This document shows, piece after piece, positions 7,698 through 16,348 of a DNA stretch of 64,000 nt. Where the stretch lies: assembly GCF_000373985.1 (NCBI RefSeq), contig NZ_KB893123.1, positions 1 through 64,000 of the forward strand, in the 5' to 3' direction. Under the pieces are notes generated by a model. It was given only the letters and a program-made list of their open reading frames with translations. It had not been told where the DNA came from and did not search any database. This DNA is from Desulfobacter curvatus DSM 3379. GTDB lineage: Bacteria; Desulfobacterota; Desulfobacteria; Desulfobacterales; Desulfobacteraceae. Each line of letters opens with the position of its first letter. The stretch's first letter is position 1. Made by a program: the position numbers and the translations under genes.

Positions 7698-9505
7698 ACA
7701 CCGGGTTTAACCGTATATTCACAGTTTTTATGCCGGTTCTGGTATGTCTTTGCCTGTTTTACCGGCCCATGGGGACAGCCCTTGCCGCCGACCCGGCCAA
7801 AGCCAGATACCTGGCAGCAGATACCTGTCTTAAAAAATTAAAACGCTCTTCAGTGGATATAAACAAGGTGTCTGCCTGGCTGACCTGTATTGAAAAATAC
7901 AAAGCCATCCATAAAAACTTTCCTGGAAATTCCTGGGCGCCGGCCGGGCTGTACAAAGGTGCAGAACTCTATTTCCAACTTGCCAAAAGATCAGGCAATG
8001 CCGACTGGAACCAACAGGCAGACGATCTTATCGCCCGCATTAAAAGGTTTTATCCCCAAAGCGCTTACAGTGCACGTGCCAACACCCTGGCCGCAGCAAA
8101 CGCCTCAAGGCCCCGCCTGAACAACAGTGACGTAGAAATAAAACGGTCCCAAAAAAAGTTAACCCGGGATGATGAAGCCATTGCAGAATACCACAGGCAG
8201 AAACTGGCCCAGGCCGAGGCTGCCGATACGGGGGAATATCAGCAGCCCTCGGATGTCATATCGGATATTATAGAAAAAGACACACAGGACCCGGCGTATT
8301 GCGGTCCCGAGACCACCAAACCTGATGATACGGAGCTGCAGCCGCCCAAAGGAGACACAACCGTTACGGACTTACGATTCTGGTCTAACCCGGAATACAC
8401 CAGGGTTGTGGTCAATGCGGACAGAGAACGAAATTACACCCACAAGCTATTGAAAAAAGACCCGGCCCTGAATGTCCCTTTCCAGCGACTGTATGTGGAT
8501 ATTGACCAGGCAAGACTTGGCCGCAATGTGCCGGACCACACCCCCATCAATGATGATCTGCTTAAACAGGCCCGGGCCGGCCAGTTTGCCCCCCACACCG
8601 TCAGGGTGGTGGTGGATATAAAAGATTTTGATAATTATAAAATTTTTTCCTTAAAAGACCCTTTCCGTATCGTTATTGACCTGTGGGGCAAAAACGCTTC
8701 CGGACCTATGGACCAGATTGCCGATGCCTCCCCCGGAACAAAGCCGTCTGATGAAAAGCCGGACCGCGTCACCACGGACAATTTGAAATCATCCGACATT
8801 GCCCGCCAGCTGGCTTTGGGTGTCAGAAAAATCGTCATTGATCCCGGCCACGGCGGCAAGGATCCCGGCGCGCCCGGATATATCAAAGGCGTATGGGAAA
8901 AGGATATTGTACTCAAACTGGCACTATCCCTTGCGGAAAAGCTGCGCAACCGCCTGAACTGTGAGGTGTTGCTTACCCGGACCACAGACCGGAAACTAAC
9001 CCTGGAGGAACGTACTGCTATTGCCAATACCCAGCGGGCCGACTTGTTTATCTCCATGCACTGCAATGCCGCAAAAAACAAAAAACTGTCCGGCATTGAA
9101 ACTTATATTCTAAACCTGGCCACGGATGAACAGGCCATTGCCGTGGCCGCCAGGGAAAATGCCACATCTAAAAAAAATATCTCGGATCTGGCCTATATCC
9201 TTAATGATCTGATGAAACATGCCAAGATCGAAGAGTCCACACGTCTTGCCAATGACGTTCATAAAGCCATGATCGCAGGCATGAAAAAGAAATACGGAAC
9301 AATTCGTGATCTGGGAGTCAAACAGGCGCCGTTCTATGTACTGCTTGGGGCACGGATGCCTGCAATTCTCATTGAATCCTCTTTTCTTTCCAACAAAACC
9401 GAATGCAAACGTCTGATGACCGACGCCTACCGCAATGACATTTGCAACGCCATTGCCGACGGGATAGAAAAATATATCAATGCAACAAATCCCAAACACA
9501 TATAA
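7694..9505 (+). CDS. N-acetylmuramoyl-L-alanine amidase, AMIN + Amidase_3
   Basis: Periplasmic zinc amidase that cuts the bond between MurNAc and L-alanine, needed for daughter-cell separation. The 603-residue protein has a signal peptide (about 1-31, ending TALAADP), a helical segment with TPR-like character (33-150), an AMIN peptidoglycan-targeting domain (about 225-330), and a catalytic Amidase_3 domain from about 375 with IDPGHGGKDPG, the Glu of VWEKDIV, the His of SMHCNA and the Glu of LIESSFLSN. It overlaps mutS by four bases. The AmiC name fits by layout, but orthology was not tested. Confidence 0.92.
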   Translation: MNTGFNRIFTVFMPVLVCLCLFYRPMGTALAADPAKARYLAADTCLKKLKRSSVDINKVSAWLTCIEKYKAIHKNFPGNSWAPAGLYKGAELYFQLAKRSGNADWNQQADDLIARIKRFYPQSAYSARANTLAAANASRPRLNNSDVEIKRSQKKLTRDDEAIAEYHRQKLAQAEAADTGEYQQPSDVISDIIEKDTQDPAYCGPETTKPDDTELQPPKGDTTVTDLRFWSNPEYTRVVVNADRERNYTHKLLKKDPALNVPFQRLYVDIDQARLGRNVPDHTPINDDLLKQARAGQFAPHTVRVVVDIKDFDNYKIFSLKDPFRIVIDLWGKNASGPMDQIADASPGTKPSDEKPDRVTTDNLKSSDIARQLALGVRKIVIDPGHGGKDPGAPGYIKGVWEKDIVLKLALSLAEKLRNRLNCEVLLTRTTDRKLTLEERTAIANTQRADLFISMHCNAAKNKKLSGIETYILNLATDEQAIAVAARENATSKKNISDLAYILNDLMKHAKIEESTRLANDVHKAMIAGMKKKYGTIRDLGVKQAPFYVLLGARMPAILIESSFLSNKTECKRLMTDAYRNDICNAIADGIEKYINATNPKHI

Positions 9506-9534
9506 CTATGAAAACCAAATGAAAGGTGGAAATT

Positions 9535-10320
9535 ATGTCATTTGAAAACATTATTCTTGAGATGGACAGTGCCATTGCCATGATATCTTTTAATCGGCCC
9601 AAGGCCTTGAATGCACTGAACAACGCACTGCTTGATGAATTGGATGTCGCTTTGGACCAGGTGCTGGCCAATAATGAAATCCGGGTACTCATTTTAACAG
9701 GCACCGGAGACAAGTCCTTTGTCGCAGGTGCGGATATCTCGGAACTGACCCAAATGGACGCGTTGGCGGCAAAATACTTCTCCCGCAAAGGCCAGAAAAT
9801 ATTCTCCAAGATTGAAGCCCTGCCCTTCCCGGCCATTGCCGCCGTAAACGGGTTTGCCCTGGGCGGCGGCAGTGAAGTTGCCCTGGCCTGTGATTTTATC
9901 TATGCCTCGGAAAATGCAGTATTCGGACTGCCTGAAATCAACCTGGGCCTGATTCCCGGTTTTGGCGGTACCCAGCGGCTTGCAAGGGTTGTGGGGAAAA
10001 ACAGGGCCAAGGAGATGATTTTCACCGGAGGCAATATTACTGCTGACAAAGCCCTGGAATATGGTATGGTCAACCAGGTGTGCCCCCTTGAATCCCTTAT
10101 GGATGAGGTCAAAAAAACAGCCCGGCGCATTGCAGCCAAAGGATGCGTATCCTTAAGAGCGGCCAAAGAGGCTATACAGGCCGGACTGGGTTGTGACCTT
10201 GAAACCGGATGCTTGATTGAAAATGACGCCTTTGCCATCGTCTTTGCAAGCCCGGATGCAAAAGAAGGCACATCAGCATTTTTAGAAAAGAGAAAGCCTG
10301 AATTCAAAGGCAATATTTAA
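9535..10320 (+). CDS. Enoyl-CoA hydratase/isomerase family (crotonase)
   Basis: A 261-residue crotonase, probably hydrating short-chain 2-enoyl-CoA. FVAGADISEL gives the first oxyanion-hole strand, NGFALGGGSEVALACDF contains the second oxyanion glycine and the first catalytic Glu, and LPEINLGLIPGFGGTQRL carries the second catalytic Glu, so both acids of a true hydratase are present. I start at ATG 9535, where AGGTGG sits five bases upstream; an in-frame GTG at 9526 lies inside that ribosome site. It precedes a phenylacetate-CoA ligase by 16 bases, pointing to aromatic or branched acyl-CoA turnover. A 3-hydroxybutyryl-CoA dehydratase role is equally possible. Confidence 0.9.
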   Translation: MSFENIILEMDSAIAMISFNRPKALNALNNALLDELDVALDQVLANNEIRVLILTGTGDKSFVAGADISELTQMDALAAKYFSRKGQKIFSKIEALPFPAIAAVNGFALGGGSEVALACDFIYASENAVFGLPEINLGLIPGFGGTQRLARVVGKNRAKEMIFTGGNITADKALEYGMVNQVCPLESLMDEVKKTARRIAAKGCVSLRAAKEAIQAGLGCDLETGCLIENDAFAIVFASPDAKEGTSAFLEKRKPEFKGNI

Positions 10321-10336
10321 ACCAGGGAGATGAAAC

Positions 10337-11641
10337 ATGCCCATATTCGACATTGACTATGAGACCATGCCCAGGGAGGGCCTGGAGGCGATCCAGCTTC
10401 GCCGTCTTCAAACCACCATTGAACGGATTCATGCTACGGTTCCTTTCTATAAGGAGACCTATGACAAGGCCGGGATTAAGCCCTCTGACATAAAGAGCCT
10501 GGATGACTTAAGGCGTCTGCCTTTTACCACCAAACAGGACCTCCGTGATAACTACCCTTACCGCATGTTCGCGGTTCCCATGGAACAGGTGGTCCGCATC
10601 CACGCATCTTCAGGGACCACGGGTAAACCCACAGTTGTCGGCTACACCAAACGGGATATCAACACCTGGGCTGATCTGATGGCCAGGAGCATGGCTGCCG
10701 CCGGTGGCACGCCAGGCGACATTATCCATAATGCCTGGGGGTATGGTCTTTTCACAGGCGGTCTGGGTGCCCACTATGGGGCGGAACGTTTAGGCGCATC
10801 GGTTATTCCGGTTTCCGGCGGCAATACCAAGCGCCAGATCACCATTATGCAGGATTTCAAGCCCACAATTCTGTGTGGCACGCCATCATATATTCTCCAT
10901 CTGGCTGAAGTGGCTTTGGAAATGGGGGTGGATTTCAAGGATCTGTCTTTTAAAGCCGGTATTTTCGGTGCAGAGCCCTGGACGGAAAGAATGCGCCAGG
11001 AACTGGAATCCAAACTTAACCTCAAGGCCGTGGACATATACGGCCTGTCCGAAGTCATGGGTCCGGGCGTTTCCGTGGAGTGCGTTGAAGAGCAAAAAGG
11101 CCTTCATATTGCAGAAGATCATTTCATTGTGGAGATCGTTGATCCGGATACCCTAGAACCGGTTCCCCCCGGAGATCCCGGTGAAATCGTGTTCACATCC
11201 ATTACCAAAGAAGCCTTCCCAGTCATCCGTTACCGCACCAAGGACATCACCTCCTTGAATCCGGTGCCCTGCACCTGTGGCAGGACCCACATGCGGATGA
11301 ACAAACCCTCGGGCCGTACGGACGATATGCTTATCATCAGGGGCGTTAATGTATTCCCCTCCCAGATTGAAAGCGTTCTCATGGAAAACCGGGAAGTTGC
11401 CCCCCATTACCAATTGGTGGTTGACCGGGTTGACAACCTGGATACCCTGACGGTAAAGGTAGAAATTGACGAATCCTCTTTCAGCGATGACATCAAGGGG
11501 CTGCAGGCCATGGAAGGTAAAATTTCACATAATATCAAGGAGCACCTAGGCGTATCTGCCAAGGTGGCCCTTGTGGAGCCTAAAACCATAGAAAGAAGCC
11601 AGGGCAAGGCTGTCAGGGTTATAGATAACCGCCAATTTTAA
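10337..11641 (+). CDS. paaK: Phenylacetate-CoA ligase family
   Basis: Adenylate-forming enzyme joining phenylacetate, or a related aryl acid such as indoleacetate, to coenzyme A. The 434 residues are the family's normal length. The P-loop-like HASSGTTGKPT lies near residues 89-99, and YGLSEVMGPG and RYRTKDIT follow as the later adenylation motifs, ending with the small mobile C-terminal domain. GGGAG stands before the ATG. The ACT-domain gene follows 17 bases later; this pair is typical of anaerobes and archaea that activate aryl acids made from aromatic amino acids via 2-oxoacid:ferredoxin oxidoreductases. Confidence 0.93.
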   Translation: MPIFDIDYETMPREGLEAIQLRRLQTTIERIHATVPFYKETYDKAGIKPSDIKSLDDLRRLPFTTKQDLRDNYPYRMFAVPMEQVVRIHASSGTTGKPTVVGYTKRDINTWADLMARSMAAAGGTPGDIIHNAWGYGLFTGGLGAHYGAERLGASVIPVSGGNTKRQITIMQDFKPTILCGTPSYILHLAEVALEMGVDFKDLSFKAGIFGAEPWTERMRQELESKLNLKAVDIYGLSEVMGPGVSVECVEEQKGLHIAEDHFIVEIVDPDTLEPVPPGDPGEIVFTSITKEAFPVIRYRTKDITSLNPVPCTCGRTHMRMNKPSGRTDDMLIIRGVNVFPSQIESVLMENREVAPHYQLVVDRVDNLDTLTVKVEIDESSFSDDIKGLQAMEGKISHNIKEHLGVSAKVALVEPKTIERSQGKAVRVIDNRQF

Positions 11642-11658
11642 CCAAGGAGACTATTATT

Positions 11659-12087
11659 ATGGCTGAACAGATATCCATATTCATAGAAAATAAAGAAGGT
11701 CGTCTTGCTGAAGTCACTGCCATTTTAAGGGATGCCGGTGTGAATATACGGGCGCTTTCCCTGGCAGACACCACGGATTTTGGTGTACTTCGCCTCATTG
11801 TCAATGATAACGAAAAAGCCACCACTGCCTTACGGAATCAGGGATTTACCGTGGGCAAAACCCGTGTTCTGGCGGTGGAGGTGAATGATGAACCCGGTGG
11901 CCTGAACCAGGTGCTGGATCCATTGAGTGAACAAGACGTCAATGTGGAGTACATGTATGCGTTTGCCAACCCCCAGTGTAAAAACGCTATCATGATTTTC
12001 CGCTTTGATGACCTTGAAAAGGCAAAAATTATTTTAGCGGAACAGGGCATTAAGGTTATAGATAAAGAGGAAATCTCAAATCTCTAA
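11659..12087 (+). CDS. Tandem ACT-domain amino-acid-binding protein
   Basis: A 142-residue protein made of two ACT repeats (about 1-65 and 70-140), each beginning with a beta strand and a ligand-binding loop (FIENKEGRLAEVTAIL and EVNDEPGGLNQVLDPL). ACT dimers bind amino acids and regulate partner enzymes. In anaerobes this stand-alone form sits behind phenylacetate-CoA ligase genes, as here, suggesting feedback from aromatic amino acids. AAGGAG precedes the ATG. The gene ends the rightward group; a long inverted repeat follows. Confidence 0.88.
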   Translation: MAEQISIFIENKEGRLAEVTAILRDAGVNIRALSLADTTDFGVLRLIVNDNEKATTALRNQGFTVGKTRVLAVEVNDEPGGLNQVLDPLSEQDVNVEYMYAFANPQCKNAIMIFRFDDLEKAKIILAEQGIKVIDKEEISNL

Positions 12088-12104
12088 CGTGCCGTCTATA
12101 AATA

Positions 12105-12165
12105 GTGTTTGAACGGAAAGTCGCCCATCTGCACCTTGCATCTGGGCAACTTTTCGTCCAAACAC
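12105..12165. repeat. 23-bp imperfect inverted repeat after the ACT gene
   Basis: Left arm 12105-12127 (GTGTTTGAACGGAAAGTCGC..) is the reverse complement of right arm 12143-12165 with three mismatches, around a 15-base loop. A smaller hairpin CAAAGC/GCTTTG follows at 12181-12198. There is no T run, so it is not an ordinary intrinsic terminator. It lies between convergent genes and may be a bidirectional stop or a remnant of a repeat; only one copy was seen. Confidence 0.6.
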
Positions 12166-12265
12166 AAGTTTTCGTTCAGACAAAGCCTAAACGCTTTGTT
12201 GGTGGATTTGAATATTTCCATGGCCCTTACTGCAGGATGGCCCTATTCTTTGCCGCAACTTTTCT

Positions 12266-14293
12266 TTAAATGGGCAAAAAAATTCTGAAACAGGTTCCTT
12301 CGCCAGGGGTGGACTCCACTTCGATTGAGCCGTTATGAATCTGCGTTATGATAAAATAGGAAACGGACAATCCAAGTCCGGCACCCTCTTTGTCAGGCTT
12401 GGTGGAGAAAAACGGTTCAAATATACGCCTGCAGATATTATTGGACATACCCGGGCCATTATCTCTTATCTCAACACAAATCTGATCTTTTTTACCATAG
12501 GTTCGCATAAAAAAAGTCGGACACGGGTTATCCGCATACCCGGCCATGGCATCCACCCCGTTTGACAGAATATTGAAAAATACCTGTTTTAATTCACCAG
12601 CCCGGCATTTGACTTTTGGTAAATCAGGGGCATAATCCTTCATAATCTGGATCGCATCAAAATAAAACTCCTGTTCCAGGCTATATTCACTTGAGACCAG
12701 TTCAAGCGACTGGTCCAGGAGAAGGGATATATCTTCAACAGCAAAATCCATTTTGGTTTTCCCAAAAAAAGAGAGCATGTTCGAGACAATCCCTGACGCT
12801 TTTTTATCGGCTTTCATGATCAGATTCAAATCGTTAAAGACACCACGATCTTGCATATACCGGCTCAACCCATCAAAATTCAGTCCGTTTTTATCTGCGG
12901 CTGCTAAATTTTCAGAGACAGGATTTTCAACATTGTTGCGTATCCTTTGGGCCGCCCTGCGTATTTCGGCCAAAGGCCCATTGATGTTATTGGCCATGCC
13001 TGCAGCAAGTTTTCCCACTGACACCATTTTTTCAGACTCAACCACCCTTTTTTCCAGTCTTTGCTTTTCATCCTGCCGGCGTCGAAGGTATAACGCTTCA
13101 ACCAAGACCAGAATCATCATTGTGGCAACCTCCTGGTCTTCAGAGATATATTCGCCTTCCTTACCTGCAAAAACGACCAGGCCAAACACATCCTTTCCGT
13201 ACAGTATAGGCAGTGCCATAATGGTTTGGATGGGCAGATGTTCACTGGGGAAAAATGAAAATTCAGAATTCAAACTCACGTTATTGAATATTACAGGGGC
13301 TTTATTCGTAATTGCTTCGACCAGCCCGCCGGATATATGCTGTCTAACGCCGCAATTTATAACCGCGTCATCAAATCTTGGACATAATTTTTCGGCCTGA
13401 TCGGAAAGCGCCAGAATTTTCAAATTATTTTCTGCGTCACAAACCTGCCCCACAAAACAATATGGGCCCGGAATTACGTCCTGGGCAATGGGAATAAAAA
13501 TCTCTGCAATTTCCTGTATGGACTGTGCTGTCATGGATCGTTGAAAAAATGTATTCACTGAAGAAATCAGCTTACGCTGGTGCAAAATTTGTCTGCCCTG
13601 GATATTTTTCTGCTGTATTTCTCCCTTCAATATTATATTGGTACGCGATATTTCCTTTTTTTTCTCTTTAACGGCATCATGCATGCGAATAAAATTGCGT
13701 GAAAGGGTCCGGATTTCTCCAACACCTGTTTCTTCAATTTCGTCATCAAAATTTCCTGCAGCTATATCAGAGGTAATACGGGCAAGTCTTGCAAGCGGTT
13801 TAGTGATAAAATCAATCAAAAAAGCAAGCACTACAGCGCTGAGCAGGTTCACGAAGCAAGTAGCCCCCAATATCCGTGCCCGAAATTTAGCCAAATTTTT
13901 TTCAATCAGGCTGGTGGAGTAAATCACTGTCAGTCTTCCGAGTTTCACTCCTTTATAGTCAATGATAAAACTTTTCTTTATATCCACTCCGCCCAAAGGT
14001 AGCTGTCTTTCAAGATTGATATTCATATTCAATTCTGAATCATGGATGCTAAGGCGTTTTATGTTTTCATCATCAAAAAAAGCCTCTATGTTCATTTTTA
14101 GACTTTCCATATCCACATTATAAAGGGGAAGGGTATTGATAATCCGCATAAGATAGGTGGAGTTATCAATTTGTGCCCGTAACTTTTTTAACTCAAGGAC
14201 TTTTACCTGGTGGGTGATGAAGAAATACAGAAACAGACTAACGGCACAAAAAGCCATAACAACAAAAATAAGAATTCGGGTCCTTAAACCCAT
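12266..14293 (-). CDS. Membrane sensor kinase, HAMP-GAF-DHp-HATPase, with Asn at the phospho-His position
   Basis: A 675-residue membrane signalling protein: first membrane helix about 8-28, an extracytoplasmic segment of about 110 residues, second helix (ATCFVNLLSAVVLAFLIDF), HAMP, GAF (about 270-410), a DHp helix pair and an HATPase domain. The ATPase side is intact (N box FNILSNGVDAM, G1 DNGPGM, G2 GAGLGLS). The H box reads AAGMANNINGPLAEI where A-H-E-I-N-N-P is expected, so residue 435 (bases 12989-12991, AAT) is Asn rather than His. It therefore probably cannot autophosphorylate in the usual way. Start 14293 has AGGAAAA upstream; an ATG-free extension to 14344 is less likely. Last gene of the PilZ-ParA operon. 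Confidence 0.88.
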   Translation of the reverse strand: MGLRTRILIFVVMAFCAVSLFLYFFITHQVKVLELKKLRAQIDNSTYLMRIINTLPLYNVDMESLKMNIEAFFDDENIKRLSIHDSELNMNINLERQLPLGGVDIKKSFIIDYKGVKLGRLTVIYSTSLIEKNLAKFRARILGATCFVNLLSAVVLAFLIDFITKPLARLARITSDIAAGNFDDEIEETGVGEIRTLSRNFIRMHDAVKEKKKEISRTNIILKGEIQQKNIQGRQILHQRKLISSVNTFFQRSMTAQSIQEIAEIFIPIAQDVIPGPYCFVGQVCDAENNLKILALSDQAEKLCPRFDDAVINCGVRQHISGGLVEAITNKAPVIFNNVSLNSEFSFFPSEHLPIQTIMALPILYGKDVFGLVVFAGKEGEYISEDQEVATMMILVLVEALYLRRRQDEKQRLEKRVVESEKMVSVGKLAAGMANNINGPLAEIRRAAQRIRNNVENPVSENLAAADKNGLNFDGLSRYMQDRGVFNDLNLIMKADKKASGIVSNMLSFFGKTKMDFAVEDISLLLDQSLELVSSEYSLEQEFYFDAIQIMKDYAPDLPKVKCRAGELKQVFFNILSNGVDAMAGYADNPCPTFFMRTYGKKDQICVEIRDNGPGMSNNICRRIFEPFFSTKPDKEGAGLGLSVSYFIITQIHNGSIEVESTPGEGTCFRIFLPI

Positions 14294-14386
14294 ATGATTT
14301 TCCTGGTTACCACTAAAAGATTGCAACAAAAACGGATCAGTCAAAACGGATGGGGCTAAACCTGATAGATGAATACGTTACAAACA

Positions 14387-15340
14387 TTATTTAAGAAGAG
14401 CGGATTCGTTTCTAGACACCCTGCGAACCAGACTCCGGTAATCTTCCGAGGCTGTTGAGCCTGGAGCAAATTCAAAAATGGTCTTCCCAAAGGAAGGCGC
14501 ATCGGCCAAATTTTCGTTATAGCGAATGGGTTTGCATAATTGTCGAGGATACAGCTTTTTCAATTGATCATACAGCACTTTGGGTCCCTTGATCCGCAAA
14601 TCAAGAAATGTGGGCACAATGTATTTTAGTTGAATTTCGCTTTTATACTTCTGGATGGCACCCAGGCTTTTTATGAACTCAGACATCCCATGCAAAGGCA
14701 TGACTTCTAAGGCAACAGGCACCAGCACCTCGGTCGAATAAAAAAGGACATTAACAATCAACTGATCCCATCCTGGGGCTGTATCAATCAAAATAAAGTC
14801 AAACTGATTGTCCAAGGGGCTTAGGGCTTCGGACAAAGTAAACTCCGCCCCAAAACTTTTTTTGTCAATAATACGCTTAACGCCTGCCAGGGATTTACCC
14901 CCCGAAAGCAACCATAGATTTTTTCTGGCTTCGATCAGGCAGTCTGAAATCGTCAGTTCCTTGGTTAAAAGTTCCGTCAAGCCGGCTCCCGGCCTTTTCC
15001 CAAGAATGTAGGAGGACTGTCCCTGGGTATCGGTATCCACTAAAAGGACTTTATACCCGGCGAGTGCAAGACCTGCACCAAGGTTCACACTAGTGGTCGT
15101 TTTGCCCACACCACCCTTGCTCAGGGTAATACAGATCTTTCTGGCCACAGATCCGGCTCGGCGGTTCATCTCGATGGGCTCTTCTTCAGATGTCAGAAGG
15201 GAGGAAAGAGCCACAGGAAATTTAAATTTGCACGATTTGCAACTAGCCATGATATTTGTTTTACCGGCATCTGAAAAAGGCTTCAAGGCTTCAGGATTTA
15301 CTTTATGTTTTCTGGCACATTTTGGACAGGTTATAATCAC
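14387..15340 (-). CDS. ParA/MinD-type ATPase with N-terminal zinc ribbon
   Basis: A 317-residue protein. Residues 1-45 hold CPKC and CKSC pairs that should form a zinc ribbon of the MJ0042 type. From about 70 a ParA-type P-loop ATPase begins: the deviant Walker A LSKGGVGKTTTS, then LLVDTDTQGQSS and LIDTAPGWDQ. Such ATPases place cargo such as plasmids, chemoreceptor arrays, flagella or carboxysomes, using ATP-driven dimers on the nucleoid or membrane. There is no ParB gene next to it. The start is GTG at 15340 inside the stop of the upstream small gene (GTGA overlap). Its operon partners (PilZ, pseudo-kinase) suggest control of polar or envelope positioning, an inference. Confidence 0.88.
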   Translation of the reverse strand: MIITCPKCARKHKVNPEALKPFSDAGKTNIMASCKSCKFKFPVALSSLLTSEEEPIEMNRRAGSVARKICITLSKGGVGKTTTSVNLGAGLALAGYKVLLVDTDTQGQSSYILGKRPGAGLTELLTKELTISDCLIEARKNLWLLSGGKSLAGVKRIIDKKSFGAEFTLSEALSPLDNQFDFILIDTAPGWDQLIVNVLFYSTEVLVPVALEVMPLHGMSEFIKSLGAIQKYKSEIQLKYIVPTFLDLRIKGPKVLYDQLKKLYPRQLCKPIRYNENLADAPSFGKTIFEFAPGSTASEDYRSLVRRVSRNESALLK

Positions 15341-15651
15341 TGGTCCTTCTCCTTTTGTAACTCCGCGATGATAGCATCAACTGCGATATTTGCAAGTCTA
15401 CGCATGGAGACATGGGCTGTGTCATCACCGCTGACCTTTATTCTGATTTTGGCCTTTCCTTCCCATATTTCCACTGAAACATTTCCCCGAGACGCAGTCC
15501 ATGAAGGATTTGCAGTCATTTCCGGCAAATCAGGTTTAGCCTCATTGGGACCGCCTCTGTATATCAGACAGTCAAGTTCCTTTGCTGAACCTTCAAACGT
15601 TTTGTCGTCAGTGCCTAAAAGGCTGTCCATGACATTTTTTTTCTCAACCAT
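15337..15651 (-). CDS. Small conserved-looking protein in the PilZ-ParA operon
   Basis: Unrecognised 104-residue, charged, soluble protein with no membrane segment or Cys. The middle (WTASRGNVSVEIWEGKAKIR) looks beta-rich and the tail (ANIAVDAIIAELQKEKDQ) is helical. GGTGG lies seven bases before its ATG, which is 14 bases after the PilZ stop, and its stop overlaps the GTG of the ParA gene. Tight coupling on both sides says it works with them, perhaps as an adaptor. No function is claimed. Confidence 0.65.
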   Translation of the reverse strand: MVEKKNVMDSLLGTDDKTFEGSAKELDCLIYRGGPNEAKPDLPEMTANPSWTASRGNVSVEIWEGKAKIRIKVSGDDTAHVSMRRLANIAVDAIIAELQKEKDQ

Positions 15652-15665
15652 TCCAATGCCACCAT

Positions 15666-16091
15666 TTAGCTTTTTGGGTGTTCTTCAAACAGGTCTTGAA
15701 CCTTCAAGGCCTTTACTTTGAGCTGTCCAAGAGCGGTTTCCAATATTTTTTTATTCTCAGCGTTCATACCCACCCATTGAAGTCCTATCTGAAAACTGCC
15801 TGAATCATGAACGGAGCAATGAATTACCTTGGCGCGTAGCCCTGTAATGTTGACATTCCCAATTCTTAACCGGGCGTCATCAATAATCTGGCCGGATTCA
15901 AACTCAAGGCAGGAACTGACATTTACGGCGATACCGGTTTCGGACAAATTGGTTACTAAATATTCGTTTTCGCCAAAGTTTGCCCGGATATCATCTGTTA
16001 AGGAGACCGACATCCGGAACAAATGACGAATCTGGCCGCCCTCGGTATTTTCTTCGGGTATCGGCTGAAAATCTATGGAATCCTCACTCAT
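15666..16091 (-). CDS. PilZ-domain protein
   Basis: A 141-residue protein with a single PilZ domain (about 20-130), the common receptor fold for cyclic di-GMP. The N-terminal arginine motif is present as RHLFRMS, and the second motif appears as NLSETGIAV, in place of D/N-x-S-x-x-G, so binding is plausible. Start 16091 has GGAGGAAACC directly upstream; the earlier in-frame GTG at 16106 is inside that signal. First gene of the leftward operon with the small protein, ParA and sensor protein. Confidence 0.85.
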   Translation of the reverse strand: MSEDSIDFQPIPEENTEGGQIRHLFRMSVSLTDDIRANFGENEYLVTNLSETGIAVNVSSCLEFESGQIIDDARLRIGNVNITGLRAKVIHCSVHDSGSFQIGLQWVGMNAENKKILETALGQLKVKALKVQDLFEEHPKS

Positions 16092-16119
16092 CAGGTTTCC
16101 TCCCACGAATTAATGTCGT

Positions 16120-16183
16120 TAAACAGACATGACTGACCTGGCTTATCAACACCCAAGCTCAAGTTATAATAAACTAAGAAAAT
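16120..16183 (+). repeat. Stop-codon-linked repeat, diverged copy upstream of the PilZ gene
   Basis: Plus-strand match to the family: TAAACAGACATGACTGACC, then TTATCAACACCC, then AAGCTCAAGTTATAATAAAC. It is the most diverged copy, and the hairpin arms are weakened. No plus-strand gene precedes it, so here it is not attached to a stop codon and occupies the upstream region of the divergent PilZ operon. Confidence 0.6.
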
Positions 16184-16279
16184 AATTTAACAACGTATCG
16201 AGACTTTCATGTAAATGTTTATTGAAGAAATTTAATGCGTTGAAATAAATAATATCAGGTCCTTCGTATCCATGCAAGA

Positions 16280-16313
16280 AAAAACAAAAGGGTGTCTTCA
16301 TAAGAAGACACCC
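16280..16313 (-). terminator. Intrinsic terminator of the atp operon
   Basis: A perfect 10-bp stem, GGGTGTCTTC / GAAGACACCC (16290-16313), with a 4-base loop, followed on the minus strand by TTTTGTTTTTTC. It lies 36 bases past the atpE stop. Confidence 0.92.
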
Positions 16314-16348
16314 TTTTTTAAACGAATGTATCGTTAAACAGCTGCGTA

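Noticed and set aside
12753..13400. 215-codon plus-strand ORF opposite the sensor kinase
   Set aside because: It is the antisense shadow of a clearly coding frame; no ribosome site and no protein-like motif.
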